Shown here piece by piece: positions 23,501 through 35,031 of a stretch of 64,000 nucleotides of DNA. The stretch is from Puccinellia tenuiflora (lineage: Eukaryota > Streptophyta > Magnoliopsida > Poales > Poaceae). Within the stretch, counting starts at the first letter, position 1; every line of letters begins with the position of its first letter. A program made the position numbers and the translations under genes. The DNA lies in contig QRDG01000350.1 in the NCBI GenBank assembly GCA_012064385.1, forward strand, positions 519,426 to 583,425. The letters run 5' to 3'. The notes beneath the pieces are model-generated. The model was given only the letters and a program-made list of their open reading frames with translations, searched no databases and was not told where the DNA came from.

Positions 23501-25679
23501 CTTGCCCAACTCGCTCTCTCGCATCGCGCGCGCCGCTCTTCTGCTAGGTTTCCTCCGCTGGTAGCTCACCGTCTGCCGCTAGGGTCGTCGTCCCTGCTGT
23601 TCCAGGTGACCCCACCGGCACTCGAGCAGTAGATCCAATCTTCTGAGCACCACACTCCCGTTCCCGATTTGGGCGACCTCTATCGGCCCCGCCCACCTCG
23701 ACCTCCGCATAGGGCTCAACCACGCCAGTTCCATCCACTCTGCTGATGACCCTATCTCGCTACTTGCTGCTAGACATCTAGCTTGACCTCGGCTGCAGAA
23801 GTGACGTTGGTCTTCCATGGCATTACGCAGTGAAATTGTTGTGTGATTTCTGCAGTCAGATAAGTGTAATTTCTGCAATGCTTCTTGACACAAATCGCTG
23901 ATGCGAACAATACAGTTTCTTGTGAAACATGTTAGAGTTTTGTGTAGATGAATGCAGTTTTTGTGTAGACCGCACGCTCACCCCAGCAACTTTGCTCCTC
24001 TGACCCAAGATACATTTTCTGATTTTGGCTATGAATGAAAATTGTACAGTACATGTGTTGGATGATTTACATTCGGAGATTGTACACGGTTTTATTTACC
24101 ATATTCACTCGTTTTACCAAAATTGAGGTATGTATGCAATGGTACATTTATCCTGTCAAGTGTTAATGTTATGGATCTCTGGTGATCTAGATATTGCAAT
24201 ATTTTTGGGCCAATCAAAAGTATTGTAGTGTCTTTTGAGTTAAGGTCTCAAGTCTCAACCTACAATATCAAGGATAAATGGAGAATTAGAGTACCAGTTT
24301 TGATTGGATGGAGTTTGGCTGTTAAATGGAACAAATGCAATTTTACCACATAAGTTGGATGAACAAGCCAAACTACTATCTAACTAACAACTTGCATTAC
24401 TCTCAGCACCAACAGTTATTAGAGTTACTTGGTTCTTATGTACTTTCTTTCTCACTTGTGTGCTCAAAAAGTTCAAAAGGACAATGTTATCAATTATAGA
24501 CGAGGAATTTGACAAAATGAGACATCTTTGTTTGGCTTTGACAAAATGACACGCCATTGCGTCATTGACATGTAGGGTCTGGGGCCACTTGTCAATGACA
24601 CAAAGTGTGTCATTTGTGGCAAAGTGCAAACAAAGGTGTGGTTTTGTCAAAATTTTGCATTAAACATGACACAACTGAAAACTAGGGGCACTACGGGCTA
24701 TTCATAATTCAACACAGAAGATAAGACCAAATTCCATAAGTCAAAAAGAATAGGAAACAGTTTTTGAGAGTTTCTCCCCTCTGGAATCCGTAAGCCAGTT
24801 TCTCAAGAAGCTTAAGCTCAAAAGAAGTGGCCCTTAATGTGCGTGTAGCTGGAGTCGGCGAGGGTGTGGAGGTGTGTGATCTGATATTATGATAGTTTGT
24901 TTCATGTTTTTTTCTTCCTGAATTTTGATTTGTGGGCAGTGCATCAGTTTCTGACAGATTGGGCGTTAGATTTCAGTTCTACCATGATGTGTTTGCAGCA
25001 TCAATTCGAGTGATTGAAGTGCGGGCTAGTGTAGTCTTACTTACGATTTGTTTTCTTGTGTCCTAGGAGCAGGCTTAGTTATATCAACGGTGTTTCCCTA
25101 AAATAATTTGCCTCGAGTAGGCTTGGGGCATGAAGGTGAGACTTGTGCATTGCTCTAGTAGTGGTTACTTGATGATTTTGTGTGATGATGCTGCTGTGGT
25201 TGCTTGTCGAATAATACAAGTACCAAATTGTGTACCTTTGTAGACTCCCTGCATTCCTGCAAAGCATTTCATGTGGTGAGATCCACAGTGTGGAGTCATA
25301 TCCTCATCCAGTCGATTAAGGTCGCTGGTTATAGCATATCGTCATCCAGTCAATTATGGTCGCTGGTTATAGCATTTCTCCATTTTTGTAACAGGCTCAG
25401 GAAATGATTTTGTAGTTGGCAGGTGCAGGGCATACTTGAGCCGTTTATTATATCGATGCTGATATATCAGTAATAATTAATATTATGAGCATAAAACTGC
25501 CCACCTTACTGTTTAACCTTCCTTTGTTAGAGAATCTGCATTAAATCTTTTTTTAATTATTATGTACTAGGTATAATAACACCTTATTAATTTTGTCGCC
25601 TTTCTGATATGGTAACAGGTTTCTAGAATCATAAGTTGTCCTACTCTTACATGGATTATGCCTAGACATCAATAAAGAG

Positions 25680-27366
25680 ATGAGACCTGGGAGCATAAAT
25701 GGACTGCGGTGCAAGCAGCTTAAACTTGTCCTTCTTGCTTTTTTCATGATCTTTATTCTCTGGAAATGGGAGGAAGGAACATACTACAATACTGAGAATC
25801 TCCATCCAGATTCGTTGGTTTTGACTCATCCAGGTAATTTTAAGCATTTACAAATATTTTTCTTTATTTTTTTGTATTTACACCTACTTTTATCCCATTT
25901 TGCTTCAAATTTCTGTTGCTAACTCAAGGTTTGTAGATCAGCATACATCCTCAGAAGAAGATTTCCCAAGTACAGATTCATTGGCACAATCAGTAGTTAA
26001 AGTAGAAAAGCAGGCTACTGGCGCACCACCACCACTTTCTGCTGTAGCAGATGAAAAGGAAGCATCACCCTCTGAGATGAAAGGTAACTACTAAGCATAA
26101 ATTCTTTCTTCCACATGCCAGGATACACCTTTTTGCTATCTCCAGAAGACTTTGTTTTGGCTTTGTACGTGAGTTATTCATGAGTTATCTGGCCTACTTC
26201 TATTTGATGTTTGCTTCATCTATCTTACAGAATGTAACCATGGGAATGGAAAATGGGTTTCTGACAAGCGCAGACCACTATACTCTGGTTTTGGCTGTAA
26301 ACAATGGCTTTCTGAGAGTTGGTCCTGCAGGTTAACGCAGCGTACAGATTTTGATTATGAACAGTTTAGATGGCAACCTGAAGCTTGTGAGATGCCGGAT
26401 TTTGATGCCTCTCAGTTCTTGAGGAGGTACATGTCCATCGCATGTTCAAGATGAATCTGGAAATGATATACTGCATTCGTTAGGCATATATTGTCTCTTG
26501 AGCCGTTGAAGTAAATACTAATTTGGTCACATTTCAGAATGCAGGATAAAACAATCGCTTATGTGGGCGATTCTTTAGGGAGGCAGATGTTTCAATCCAT
26601 GATGTGTATGGCTACTTCTGGGGAAGAGCGGGCAGATGTGGAAGATGTCGGTGTAGAGTATGGATTTATCTTAGCACCAGGTGCCAAAAGACCGGATGGC
26701 TGGGCTTACCGGTTCCAGAGTACTAATACAACAATTTTATACCATTGGTCGTCGACGCTGTGTGATTTGGAGCCTCTTGATCCATCAAATCGGACAACCA
26801 GTTATGCTATGCACCTTGACCGTCCACCTGCTTTTGTGAGGGATAACCTCCACAGGATCCATGTTCTGGTTCTCAACACTGGCCACCACTGGAATAGGGG
26901 CAAGCTAAGAGCAAACAGGTGGGAAATGTATGTCGGTGGCGCGCCAAACAACAACAGGGACATTGCTGTCATCTGGAAGGCCAAAAATTTCACCATCCAC
27001 AGTGTTGTGAAGTGGTTGGATGGCCAACTTCCACACCACCCCCATCTGAAGGCATTCTACAGGTCAATATCGCCTCGCCATTTTTTCAACGGGGATTGGA
27101 ACACCGGGGGCAGCTGCGACAGCACGAGTCCTTTGGCCAAGGGAAGTGGCATTTTCCAGAATCATTCTGATGATGCTGATGCCGAGGGCGCGGTGATGGG
27201 AACAGGGGTCAGGCTATTGGATATCACTGCTCTATCACGCCTGAGGGACGAAGGGCATATATCACGGTATAGTATCAAGGCCACGCAGGGGATTCAAGAT
27301 TGTCTGCACTGGTGTCTTCCCGGTGTACCAGATACGTGGAACGAGATCCTTGCTGCCCAGTTATAG
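25680..27366 (+). CDS. Trichome birefringence-like (TBL) polysaccharide O-acetyltransferase
   Basis: Coding exons are 25680-25833, 25937-26083, 26231-26426 and 26538-27366 (TAG), joining in frame to 441 residues, a normal TBL size. The order is a short cytosolic tail, one membrane anchor at about residues 15-30 (LKLVLLAFFMIFILW), a variable Ser/Glu-rich stem, then the TBL domain. That domain starts with CNHGNGKWV and RPLYSGFGCKQWLSESWSC. It includes the GDS box YVGDSLGRQ near the start of exon 4 and ends with the DxxH box DCLHWCLPGVPDTWNE. Ser of GDS and Asp/His of DCLHW are the family's catalytic residues. TBL proteins sit in the Golgi and acetylate xylan or other wall polymers. The substrate cannot be read from sequence; resemblance to the TBL14-16 group is an impression. 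No frame damage is seen. Confidence 0.93.
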
Positions 27367-28498
27367 TCTGTAGTTGAATGAAAAAAGAGCTAATTGTGCA
27401 TCAACTTTGTCCAAGTTATGATATGATTACTGTTATTTACTGGAGAGCTTTTGTTCTGCTGGACTATGGACAACAGCAAGCAGCAGAGGATTCTTTGGAA
27501 GCTAGCATTCTTGTAGCCATGAGCTTCTTTCTGTAATGTAACTTCTTGTAGGAGGCAGTTCTTCTAGAAAATACATATAATATGAAAGTATATTCCAATT
27601 GTATGGATTTGATATTGTAACTTCTCGCTGATATTTTTTTAAATATATACCTTCTACCAGCAAGGTTTCTAGAATTTTTTCCAATGGATAACTGTGTGAG
27701 CAGACCATCAATTCTCTTCAAGAGAATGCAATGGAAACTTGGAGCTATATTTGGGGGGAATAATTTGTTCTCATCACATAAGGCTTATAAAAATCCTAAC
27801 TGGACATTAGTCTGTCCTCCTCATTTGTCTTGCACGTGGAAAAGTTCATGACAGCCTAAACAAGTGTTTTTCTGGCTTCTGCTGCATGTAGATTAAATAC
27901 CAAATGCCCACTACTGTATAAAGGAACAACTTACGTTTGCCTTTACATAATTGTGCTACTATCCAATGCCTCAAGAAGAGACTTTGGTACACCTCTTTCC
28001 AATTACCCCTTTGTTGCAGAATGCTGGGATTTTATCTGTCCTCGGAGGAACAGAAATCTCTCTGTTTTTTCAAGCTTATCAAGACATTAAGGAGATTTCT
28101 TCATGAAAAATATTACTCTGACTTCTTTTGGGGATTTGGATTATCAGAAACTGGCTATCAGAAATTAGTATGCCAATCAATTCGGATCCTGGGTAGAGAC
28201 TCAGACTTGTCGCTTTTTTTAACTTGTTTGTACATACCCTGTAATTATCTTTTTAATAATAACAATTGCAGTGGGAAATTCTCCCACTGTTAGGTTAGAT
28301 GACAAAGGCCAGAAAACCTATGTAACATAGATATCAAGAAATGTAACATACGCATCAGGAAATCAAATGCAAGCTACTGAAACATACACTACGCAGAACA
28401 GAAGCAGGTTTGTATTAGTATTTCGATGACAAACGAATGAAACATACACATGAGGAAATCAATCACACGCTACAGCTCACTACTTGACTTCGGTATCA
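27367..28498. other. Intergenic stretch between convergent TBL and germin-like genes
   Basis: It contains the TBL 3' untranslated region and then AT-rich DNA with no convincing frames. The two genes converge here. Confidence 0.5.
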
Positions 28499-28504
28499 TT
28501 TATT
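28499..28504 (-). promoter_or_regulatory. Probable polyadenylation signal of the germin-like gene
   Basis: AATAAA on the - strand about 76 bp after the germin-like stop codon, a normal distance for a grass 3' end. Confidence 0.55.
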
Positions 28505-28579
28505 CAGTATCCAACAGACGATTCTTCATTTCTTCTCTTGAGAAACTGATATACAGAGTTGGTGATGGACCGAGGCGCC

Positions 28580-29337
28580 CTACGTGAACTTGGCCTTGAT
28601 AGCCTCGACCTCGCCGTTGTCGATCCGGAAGGCCTTGGCGAGCACGTCGCTGGGCACCGGCGGCGCGGCGGCGAAGAGCGTGGCGGCGATGGCCTGCGTG
28701 CCCTGGAGCTGGCTGTTGAACCCCGCGATGACGGAGGCCGGGCCGTGCCCCCTGTTCTGCTGGAAGTGCACGAGCCCGCGCGGGAACACGAACACCTCCC
28801 CGACGGTGACCGTCTTGGTGAAGAGCTTGTTGGCCGTGGTGATGAAGCCCACCTCCAGGACGCCCTCCGTGACGAAGATGATCTCCGTGGCGCGCGGGTG
28901 GGTGTGCGGCGGGTTCTGCCCGCCCGGCGCGTAGTCGATGCGCGCCATGGAGACGCCCAGCGTGTTCAGCCCCGGGAACGACTGCACGTTCGCCGCCGTC
29001 ACGGCCGACCCCGCCGCGTTGTCGGTGTTGCCGGCCTTCTTCAGCCCCGCGAAGAAGAAGTCGTCCGCACTGATGTTCGCCTTGCACGGGAACCCGTTCA
29101 GCTTCACCGCTGCATGCCGCCGTTGCCCATTGTCGTCGTCAGCAAGAAGAAGATGCAGCAACGAACGAAGTTGACGAATTAAGACGAATGATGATTCAGC
29201 TAGGCGGGGAACTCACGGGATGCCAGGTCGGCGACGCAGACGTCTTGGAGCATGTCGGGGTCGCCTCCCAGGGATGGGGCGGCGAGCGCGAGGAGGAGGA
29301 CGGCGCAGAGGACGGAAAGGTAGTGAAGCCTCGCCAT
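28580..29337 (-). CDS. Germin-like protein (cupin)
   Basis: Two exons on the - strand, 29337-29217 and 29109-28580, joined by a GT-AG intron, give 216 residues, the usual germin-like size. A signal peptide (about the first 24 residues, MARLHYLSVLCAVLLLALAA) targets the cell wall. Then come DPDMLQDVCVADL and a second Cys in NGFPCK, the pair that forms the conserved disulfide. Cupin motif 1 (PPHTHPRATEIIFVTEG) supplies two His and Glu, and motif 2 (GEVFVFPRGLVHFQQN) supplies the third His of the manganese site. Germins form hexamers with oxalate oxidase or superoxide dismutase activity; which one applies here cannot be told. It may serve in defence or wall stiffening. The frame is intact. Confidence 0.95.
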
Positions 29338-29413
29338 GATTGATCGGTCAGTGCTGGATAGTTGTCAAGTGCTTCTTCTTGGGTCTGGAATGAGCACAAG
29401 TATAGGAGCTGGT

Positions 29414-29424
29414 ACTTATAGGCA
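29414..29424 (-). promoter_or_regulatory. TATA box of the germin-like gene
   Basis: CCTATAAGTAC on the - strand lies about 80 bp upstream of the start codon, the expected position for a core promoter with a short leader. Confidence 0.6.
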
Positions 29425-29618
29425 GGGTCATTTTTTGTGGATGGCATGACATCGCCATTTTGAGGTCAAGCAAGCAGCGTATGCTAGCTAGCTACCGCTA
29501 CGACAGGGTTAGGTGGGGATTGGGGAGGGGAAGGAATCAGGAGGTTGCCGATTACATTCATTTGGAGCCGATGGAGTCGATAATATTTGTTTATGCACTC
29601 CTTGTGCTTGAAGGCTAC

Positions 29619-30910
29619 CTGCTACACATGCCGCTGCGTCATTGAATCCATCCACAAATGCAGCGCGGCCGCATCAGTTTCTGCGCGTCGCAACGTGGAA
29701 GAACGGTGGCGGACGGGCATGTCCTCGCCGGGCCATCCATGCAGAAATATACCTTCAGCGTTTTACGCAAAGACTACTGATCTGGCGAGGGTGACAAGCT
29801 CCTTCAACGTACTACTAGTTGTGTCCATCAATGCGAGGGAGATTCTGCTACACATGCCGATGCGTCCATCCATGATCCATCCACAAATGCAGCGCGTCGC
29901 AACGTGGTGGAAGAACGGTGGCGGACGGGCATGGCCTCGCTGGGCCATGCATCCAGAAATACCTTCAGCCGTTAGCAGAAAAATGGCTTTTAGTCCCGGG
30001 TCCAAAGGGCTTTTAGCCCCGGTTGCCTAACGGGGACTAAGCAATCGGGACTAACCGGGACTAAAGGTTTTTGAATTTTTTTAATTTTTTTGATTTTTTT
30101 TTTCCGAATTTTAAATCTTTGAATTATTTTGACAATTTCATCTCTAATCACCCATATTCTCAGGTCAAAGTGCATATCCGGTCAGCCCTAATCTCTAACT
30201 TTCCGGCCGGTCACCCATCCTCTCATTGCTCCAGCCCCAGCACGCTTAACTTTCTAGTTTCCACTAAAAAATAATTGAAAAATAAAAGAAAAACAACAAA
30301 AGAAATTCAAAAAAAAAAAATTCCATTTTTTCTGGCAAAATCTAAAAAAAATGAAAAATAAAACTTTAGTCCCACCTAAAGGTAAAAATGCTGATTTTTT
30401 TTGCAAAAACCTTTAGTCCGGGTTGGGCAAAATCTAAAAAAAATGAAAAATAAAATTTTACTCCCGGTTGGAGATACCAACCGGGACTAAAGGTAAAAAT
30501 CCTGATTTTTTTTTACAAAAAACTTTAGTCCGGGTTGGTGTCCAAAACCGTGACTAAAGGTGTAGACTCTCAGTTGGAGCCACCAACCGGGACTAAAGGG
30601 CCTCGCACCTGATGCTACCCCTTTAGTCCCGGTTGGTGGCTCCAAAAAACCGGGACTAAAACCTTCCGAGCCACGTGCGGCATGCGAGCCGTTCAAACCG
30701 GGACTAATGTTGCATTAGCCCCGGTTCGTAACGCAACCGTGACTAATGCGACTATTCAACCTGGACGAAAGCCCTTTTTACTATCAGTGAGCGTTTTACG
30801 CAAAGACTATTGATCTGCTGACGAGGGTGACAACTGACACAAGCTCCTTCAACATCCTGGGGCATCGTAAAATACTAGTTGTGCCCATCAATGCGAGGGA
30901 GATTCGTGAT
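29619..30910. repeat. 226-bp tandem duplication interrupted by a MITE
   Basis: CTGCTACACATGCCG starts at 29619 and again at 29845, and the sequence between repeats in order (AAATGCAGCGCG, GTGGCGGACGGGCATG, ACCTTCAG, TTTTACGCAAAGACTA, AATGCGAGGGAGATTC). The second copy stops near 29972 and resumes near 30790, because an element full of AGTCCCGG repeats lies between. Confidence 0.75.
29972..30789. mobile_element. Non-autonomous DNA transposon rich in TTTAGTCCCGGTT repeats
   Basis: About 0.8 kb packed with short inverted pairs of the form CCTTTAGTCCCGGTTGG and CCAACCGGGACTAAAGG. The ends show weak inverted similarity (CAGAAAAATGGC on the left, AGTAAAAAGGGC read inward on the right), and a CACTG/CAGTG-like end near 30785 suggests a CACTA-type MITE. 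Target duplication is not clear, so the superfamily is uncertain. Confidence 0.65.
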
Positions 30911-31632
30911 CTCAAGCAAGCTGAAATCCGAGTCACAAACGCGCCATCGGACGATTATGCAGGCTTCGCATGATCTTACATAATTCGGAAACAATGTTCC
31001 ATATAATAACTTGTTAATAATGCGAGAGGCCGAGCTCGGTGGTGGAAGGCTCGGCCCCTGCGCTGCCCCGCGGACGACGTTGCATGCCGGCAGTCCGGCG
31101 TCTCCGTCGCGACCCTTGTCAATTTCCCTTGCAGCCTCCGGCGAGCGGCGGCTTTGCCCGTCTGTTCAGCCTAGCAGCGGGCGTCAGGCCTCCTCCTGCT
31201 CGGCCCGTTGGGGTGGGTTGGCAGTCTCCCTCCCACATGCTTAATCTTTTTCACGTGCTGGAGCTGGCTTTCTCTCTTCTCCAACTCAGCAAAATTATAT
31301 AATTTAAATCTTTATAGTCTGCTGACTAGAAACTATTTTACTTGCTCTTACCATTGCTCTAAAACATCTGCGCTCTCCCCTCCTAGGACAGTAAACCAAA
31401 CATGAGGCCAATCTGTATGTGTATCCTCTTGTAGACAACACCCCTATTTTGTCGGTCTCGATCGCTGCTGACAGAGCACCGGGAACAATGCACAGTTGTT
31501 GAATTGCACATCGCGACGGGTGACATATTCCGAGGGTGCACATGCTAGCTTACATTTAGACCTCACGGTAATCGATCTGAATTTACAATTTTTTGACTTT
31601 TCAAACGGTTAAAAAAACTTTGATTAAAAAGG
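30911..31632. other. Gene-free stretch
   Basis: A moderately GC-rich segment (31010-31260) has short overlapping frames without motifs; the rest is AT-rich. I see nothing assignable. Confidence 0.4.
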
Positions 31633-32039
31633 GAGTGGAGATTTCGTGCTCCCGAGCTCCAGTGATCTTGTTTTAAAAAAATGAAAAAAATGTACATATT
31701 TTTAAAAAAAGTTGAAAAAAATCTCATATGTAGCCAATTGTTTATTCCACAAACCTGCAAAAATTCAACTTCAAATAGTATGTATCATGAGCTACACAAA
31801 AATGACAAAAGTGTGAATTTGAGTATACATATTTTTAAATCTCCAAATTTATCAGGTTTTGTTATTTTTGTGTAGCTCAGAATACGAACTATTTGAAATT
31901 GATAGTTTGCATATTTGTGGGATACACCGTTGGCTACATCTGAGATTTGTTTTCAATTTTGTAAAACACATGTAAATATATTTTTATATTTTTTTAAGCT
32001 AGCGCGATCACTAATGCTCCGGAGCCGAAGACACTTTCC
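31633..32039. mobile_element. Foldback (Mutator-like) MITE
   Basis: A 407-bp element flanked by the 10-bp repeat ATTAAAAAGG (31623-31632 and 32040-32049). The ends are inverted copies (GAGTGGAGATTTCGTGCTCC on the left; GGAAAGTGTCTTCGGCTCC read inward from the right), and internal A/T-rich arms pair across a centre that includes matching TTGTGTAGCTCA-type segments. Same style as the elements at 11699 and 49766. Confidence 0.78.
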
Positions 32040-32049
32040 ATTAAAAAGG

Positions 32050-32531
32050 ACGGTTGCTAAAACAAGAGGCAAGTGGTAGTACGCACGACACCCTGCCCAA
32101 TTGCTGACAAGCTGTCTCAGTTCATAATCAATTCCATTTGCATCAAAACGAGTCTGACTTTTTTTTTTGCGAAAAAACAAAAGAGGTAAATACGCACAAT
32201 ATGTACCCTGCCAATTGCTAACAAGCTAGCTGTCTCATTCCATAATCAATTGGTAGTCCGGTAAATTCACGGACTGGTTAAAAAAAACACAAACCCAATA
32301 AATCCGCTGAATTTATAAAGTCGTACTCTCCATTTTGTTTGAAAACTCTGTCGATAACGTAACGAAGAACCTCGTTAGTCGTTAAAATTGGTAGCTGGAA
32401 GTCACGGTAAGCACCAGGAGACCTGATCTATAATTTTGTTCTTCCGGGATTTTATTTTTTTGACTGGGCTGATCCGAGCACCGAGCCACTAACCTTATTC
32501 AAATCTAGCAAATGAAGCAGCTAACAAGAAG
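32050..32531. other. Gene-free stretch between two MITEs
   Basis: AT-rich, no frame with motifs. A segment near 32060-32130 recurs weakly near 32180-32250 (GACACCCTGCCCAATTGCTGACAAGCT-like), suggesting a small local duplication. Confidence 0.4.
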
Positions 32532-32533
32532 TA

Positions 32534-32809
32534 CTCCCTCCGTTCCACAATATAGCATGTTTTAGATGTTTTACATGTTGTTTAGATTCGGACTAAAATA
32601 ATGAAAAGTGAGTAAATATATACACTAAAACATAGGAGTAGAGTTTGCGTGCGTGCGTTCATAGGGGTGTCTGTACGTGCGTGTTTGTGAGCGTCTGCGT
32701 CTGTACTGTGTTTCTTAAAAAAAATACACTAAAACATGTCTAGATACATGTGGTACAAATATAAATGTAAAAAAGATTTAAAACATCTTATATTATGAAA
32801 CGGAGGGAG
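32534..32809. mobile_element. Stowaway MITE with an internal insertion
   Basis: The element begins CTCCCTCCGTTCCACAA and ends with the inverted copy CGGAGGGAG, flanked by TA (32532-32533 and 32810-32811). It is longer than usual because a 90-bp retroposed fragment sits inside (32634-32723). Confidence 0.88.
32634..32723 (+). mobile_element. 5'-truncated SINE-like or LINE-like tail inside the Stowaway MITE
   Basis: A GT-rich 90-bp segment ending in TTTCTTAAAAAAA is flanked by a perfect 14-bp direct repeat ATACACTAAAACAT (32620-32633 and 32724-32737). A poly-A end and a long TSD identify retroposition. The GT-rich tail is typical of grass SINE 3' ends; the family is not proven. Confidence 0.8.
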
Positions 32810-32811
32810 TA

Positions 32812-33426
32812 GATAGCATTTCGGGCATCTAGATCTAGAGAGTAGTAAAATCAGCACCTAGGCCGGCCGTCTCTATCACCGACAATATGCTCTCGGTCGC
32901 GAACAATGGATGAGACGCTCTATGTCTTGTCCGAACTGCTCTCCGCGTCTTGCCGCGTTTAGCTGTTGTTTTGTTCCGGTGATCACGGCGGCCGAGAAAT
33001 TAGCATTCTTTTTTTGGGACGGTTGGTCTGAGATCGTACAAGTCACAAGTAGGAAATATTATCTCTGCAAGCAGCCTGCGCGTTTGTTGTGCTCCTTTTA
33101 GTTCAGTTAGTTGGATGTCTGCAAACGTAAGACAAGCCTCGTTCGCTTGCAAGCGCGCCCTTCGCACTAATTTCCATGAAGTTTCCTTTTTGTTTTTTAT
33201 TAAGCGAACGAGGACATGAGTTTGGGGCAGGTTCAAATGACGCAACCGATCTAAAATAAAAATTGCACACTTGTGTGAATAAAAGGAGAGATACTGAGGA
33301 GTCCATGAGTCTGAGGGGTACCCTCATGTGTGAAACTATGTGCTGAAATGGTTGTGAAAATGGTGATGTTGATGTTGTGAAATGAGAGACAATATCAATC
33401 GGGTAGGATCTATACTAAGTCCGACA
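32812..33426. other. Gene-free stretch
   Basis: Short frames on both strands only; no motif recognised. Confidence 0.4.
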
Positions 33427-34829
33427 AGAGAAAAGTCTAATCTGGGGAGTGCTAGGCGTCCTCCGGGGGCTCCAAACTTTCCAGCCCTCGGGTCCCAGCG
33501 CGACACGTGTCCTAAAAACTGATCAAAATCTGCTTTTGCTACGCAGCGTTTTGCTTTTGCTATGTAGCGTCCCGCTTTTGCTGCAATGTAGCAAAAAACG
33601 GTTCGCACACAAAATATAAAGAAAAAAGCTGGTCTCGCCGGAGACCTCGCCGGGACATCATCGGAGACGTGGTAGCAAAAACATTGTGCTATTGTAGCAA
33701 AAATACATAAGGTTGTAGCAAAAATAAATTGTGCTATTGTAGCAAAAATCGACATAGCCGGAGACATCGCCGGAAACTCTCGTCGGAGTCCTCTTAGCAA
33801 AATCTTTATTCTATTGTTGCAAAATAACAGAACTATTGTAGCACAAATTTTATCCTATTATAGCATAAGAGCAAAAATCCGACGCTTAGGAAGCACTGTC
33901 GAAGATCTCGTAGCACCACCGCCAGCGGCATGTAGCAAACCCCGATGCTGCATGTAGCAAACATCGACGCCGCTTGTAGCACCGTCGTCGACCGCACATA
34001 GCAAAACCATTGACATACGGTGGCACCATTGCCGACCGACGGTAGCACCGCCGCTCCACCGGTGCTAGCGAGGAGCGGCCGCGGGAGGCCGGCGAGCATA
34101 GGCACGGGCGGCGGCCGGTGCTAGGCCGGAAGTCGGCCGATGCTAGGGAGGAGCGGCCGCGCGAGGTCGGTGTTGGGCGTGGTCGAGCACATGCATGGGC
34201 GCCACCACGGGAGGCCGGCGAGCACACGCACGGGCAGCGACCGGTGCTTGGTGGATGACGCTGGTGCTAGGCGAGCGCGGCCGAGGGCGAGCATACGCGC
34301 GAGCACGGCCGCGGGAGCCGGTGATGGCCACGGGCGAGCACGCGCTCGACCACGGCCATGGGCGCCACTGGCCGCACGCGAGCACACGCGCGAGCGCGAC
34401 TGCGGTAGGGGGGCGCGGCGGCGGCGGTGGTTATGGAGGGGGTGAAGTGGGGGCGCGGCAGCGACAGCCACCGAAACGCGGCGGTGCAGGTTCGCGAAGG
34501 AGGACTCCTCGCGGACACTGGCAGCGCTCGTGGAGGCGGGGCCCATCGCCGCCGCCGGCAACAGCCCACCGGAGCGCGGAGGCGGGGCTCCTCGGGAACG
34601 CTGGAGACAGCCGGCCGGCCGCCGCTGCTATGTTGCGAGAGAGAAGATAGGGGAAGAATGATTGAAGGATAACAATGAGTGAGAGGATAAGTGGGTTCGT
34701 GGGCCACGCACGCATGCTGGATCGCTGGGCTGGTTGGTTGTTTTCACCTACGCGATGGGACACGTGTTGTTCGGAGAATCAGGACGATGGCAGCGCGTGA
34801 TCCCCCGGAGGCACCATAGCTTTTCCCTA
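33427..34829. mobile_element. Putative non-autonomous Mutator-like element with a GC-rich core
   Basis: Left AGAGAAAAGTCTA...CGTCCTCCGGGGGCTCC and right (read inward) AGGGAAAAGCTATGGTGCCTCCGGGGG form inverted ends, with a paired ACACGTGTCC motif further in on each side. Between them, TGTAGCAAAA and TTGCTACA repeats (33540-34030) lead into a GC-rich core (34030-34640) with long but motif-free frames on both strands. I found no clear target duplication. A captured gene fragment is possible. Confidence 0.5.
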
Positions 34830-35031
34830 TCGGTTATTCATTGTTCGCATACACCTTGTATTGCGACTCGTGTCTTATCACGGGGTGTTTAATGGTTCTT
34901 CTGATTAAAGTGTCAATCTATGCAGAGTGTAAAACTATTCAAATAGTCGTGTCCATGGTCAAGGCACTTGGTTGGCCCTTCTTTGACCCTTATAAAGTTT
35001 CGAACTTGTTCTCAAAAGATATCAGAGATGT

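Noticed and set aside
28559..29182. 207-residue + strand frame opposite the germin-like gene
   Set aside because: Shadow of the GC-rich germin exon; the - strand has the cupin motifs and splice sites.
29972..30789. MicroRNA precursor from the AGTCCCGG inverted pairs
   Set aside because: There are many equivalent short pairs and no single stable precursor layout; repeat-derived small RNAs are more likely.
34121..34763. Cluster of overlapping Arg/Ala-rich frames on both strands
   Set aside because: GC-rich core of a putative DNA transposon; no motif, and frames contradict each other.
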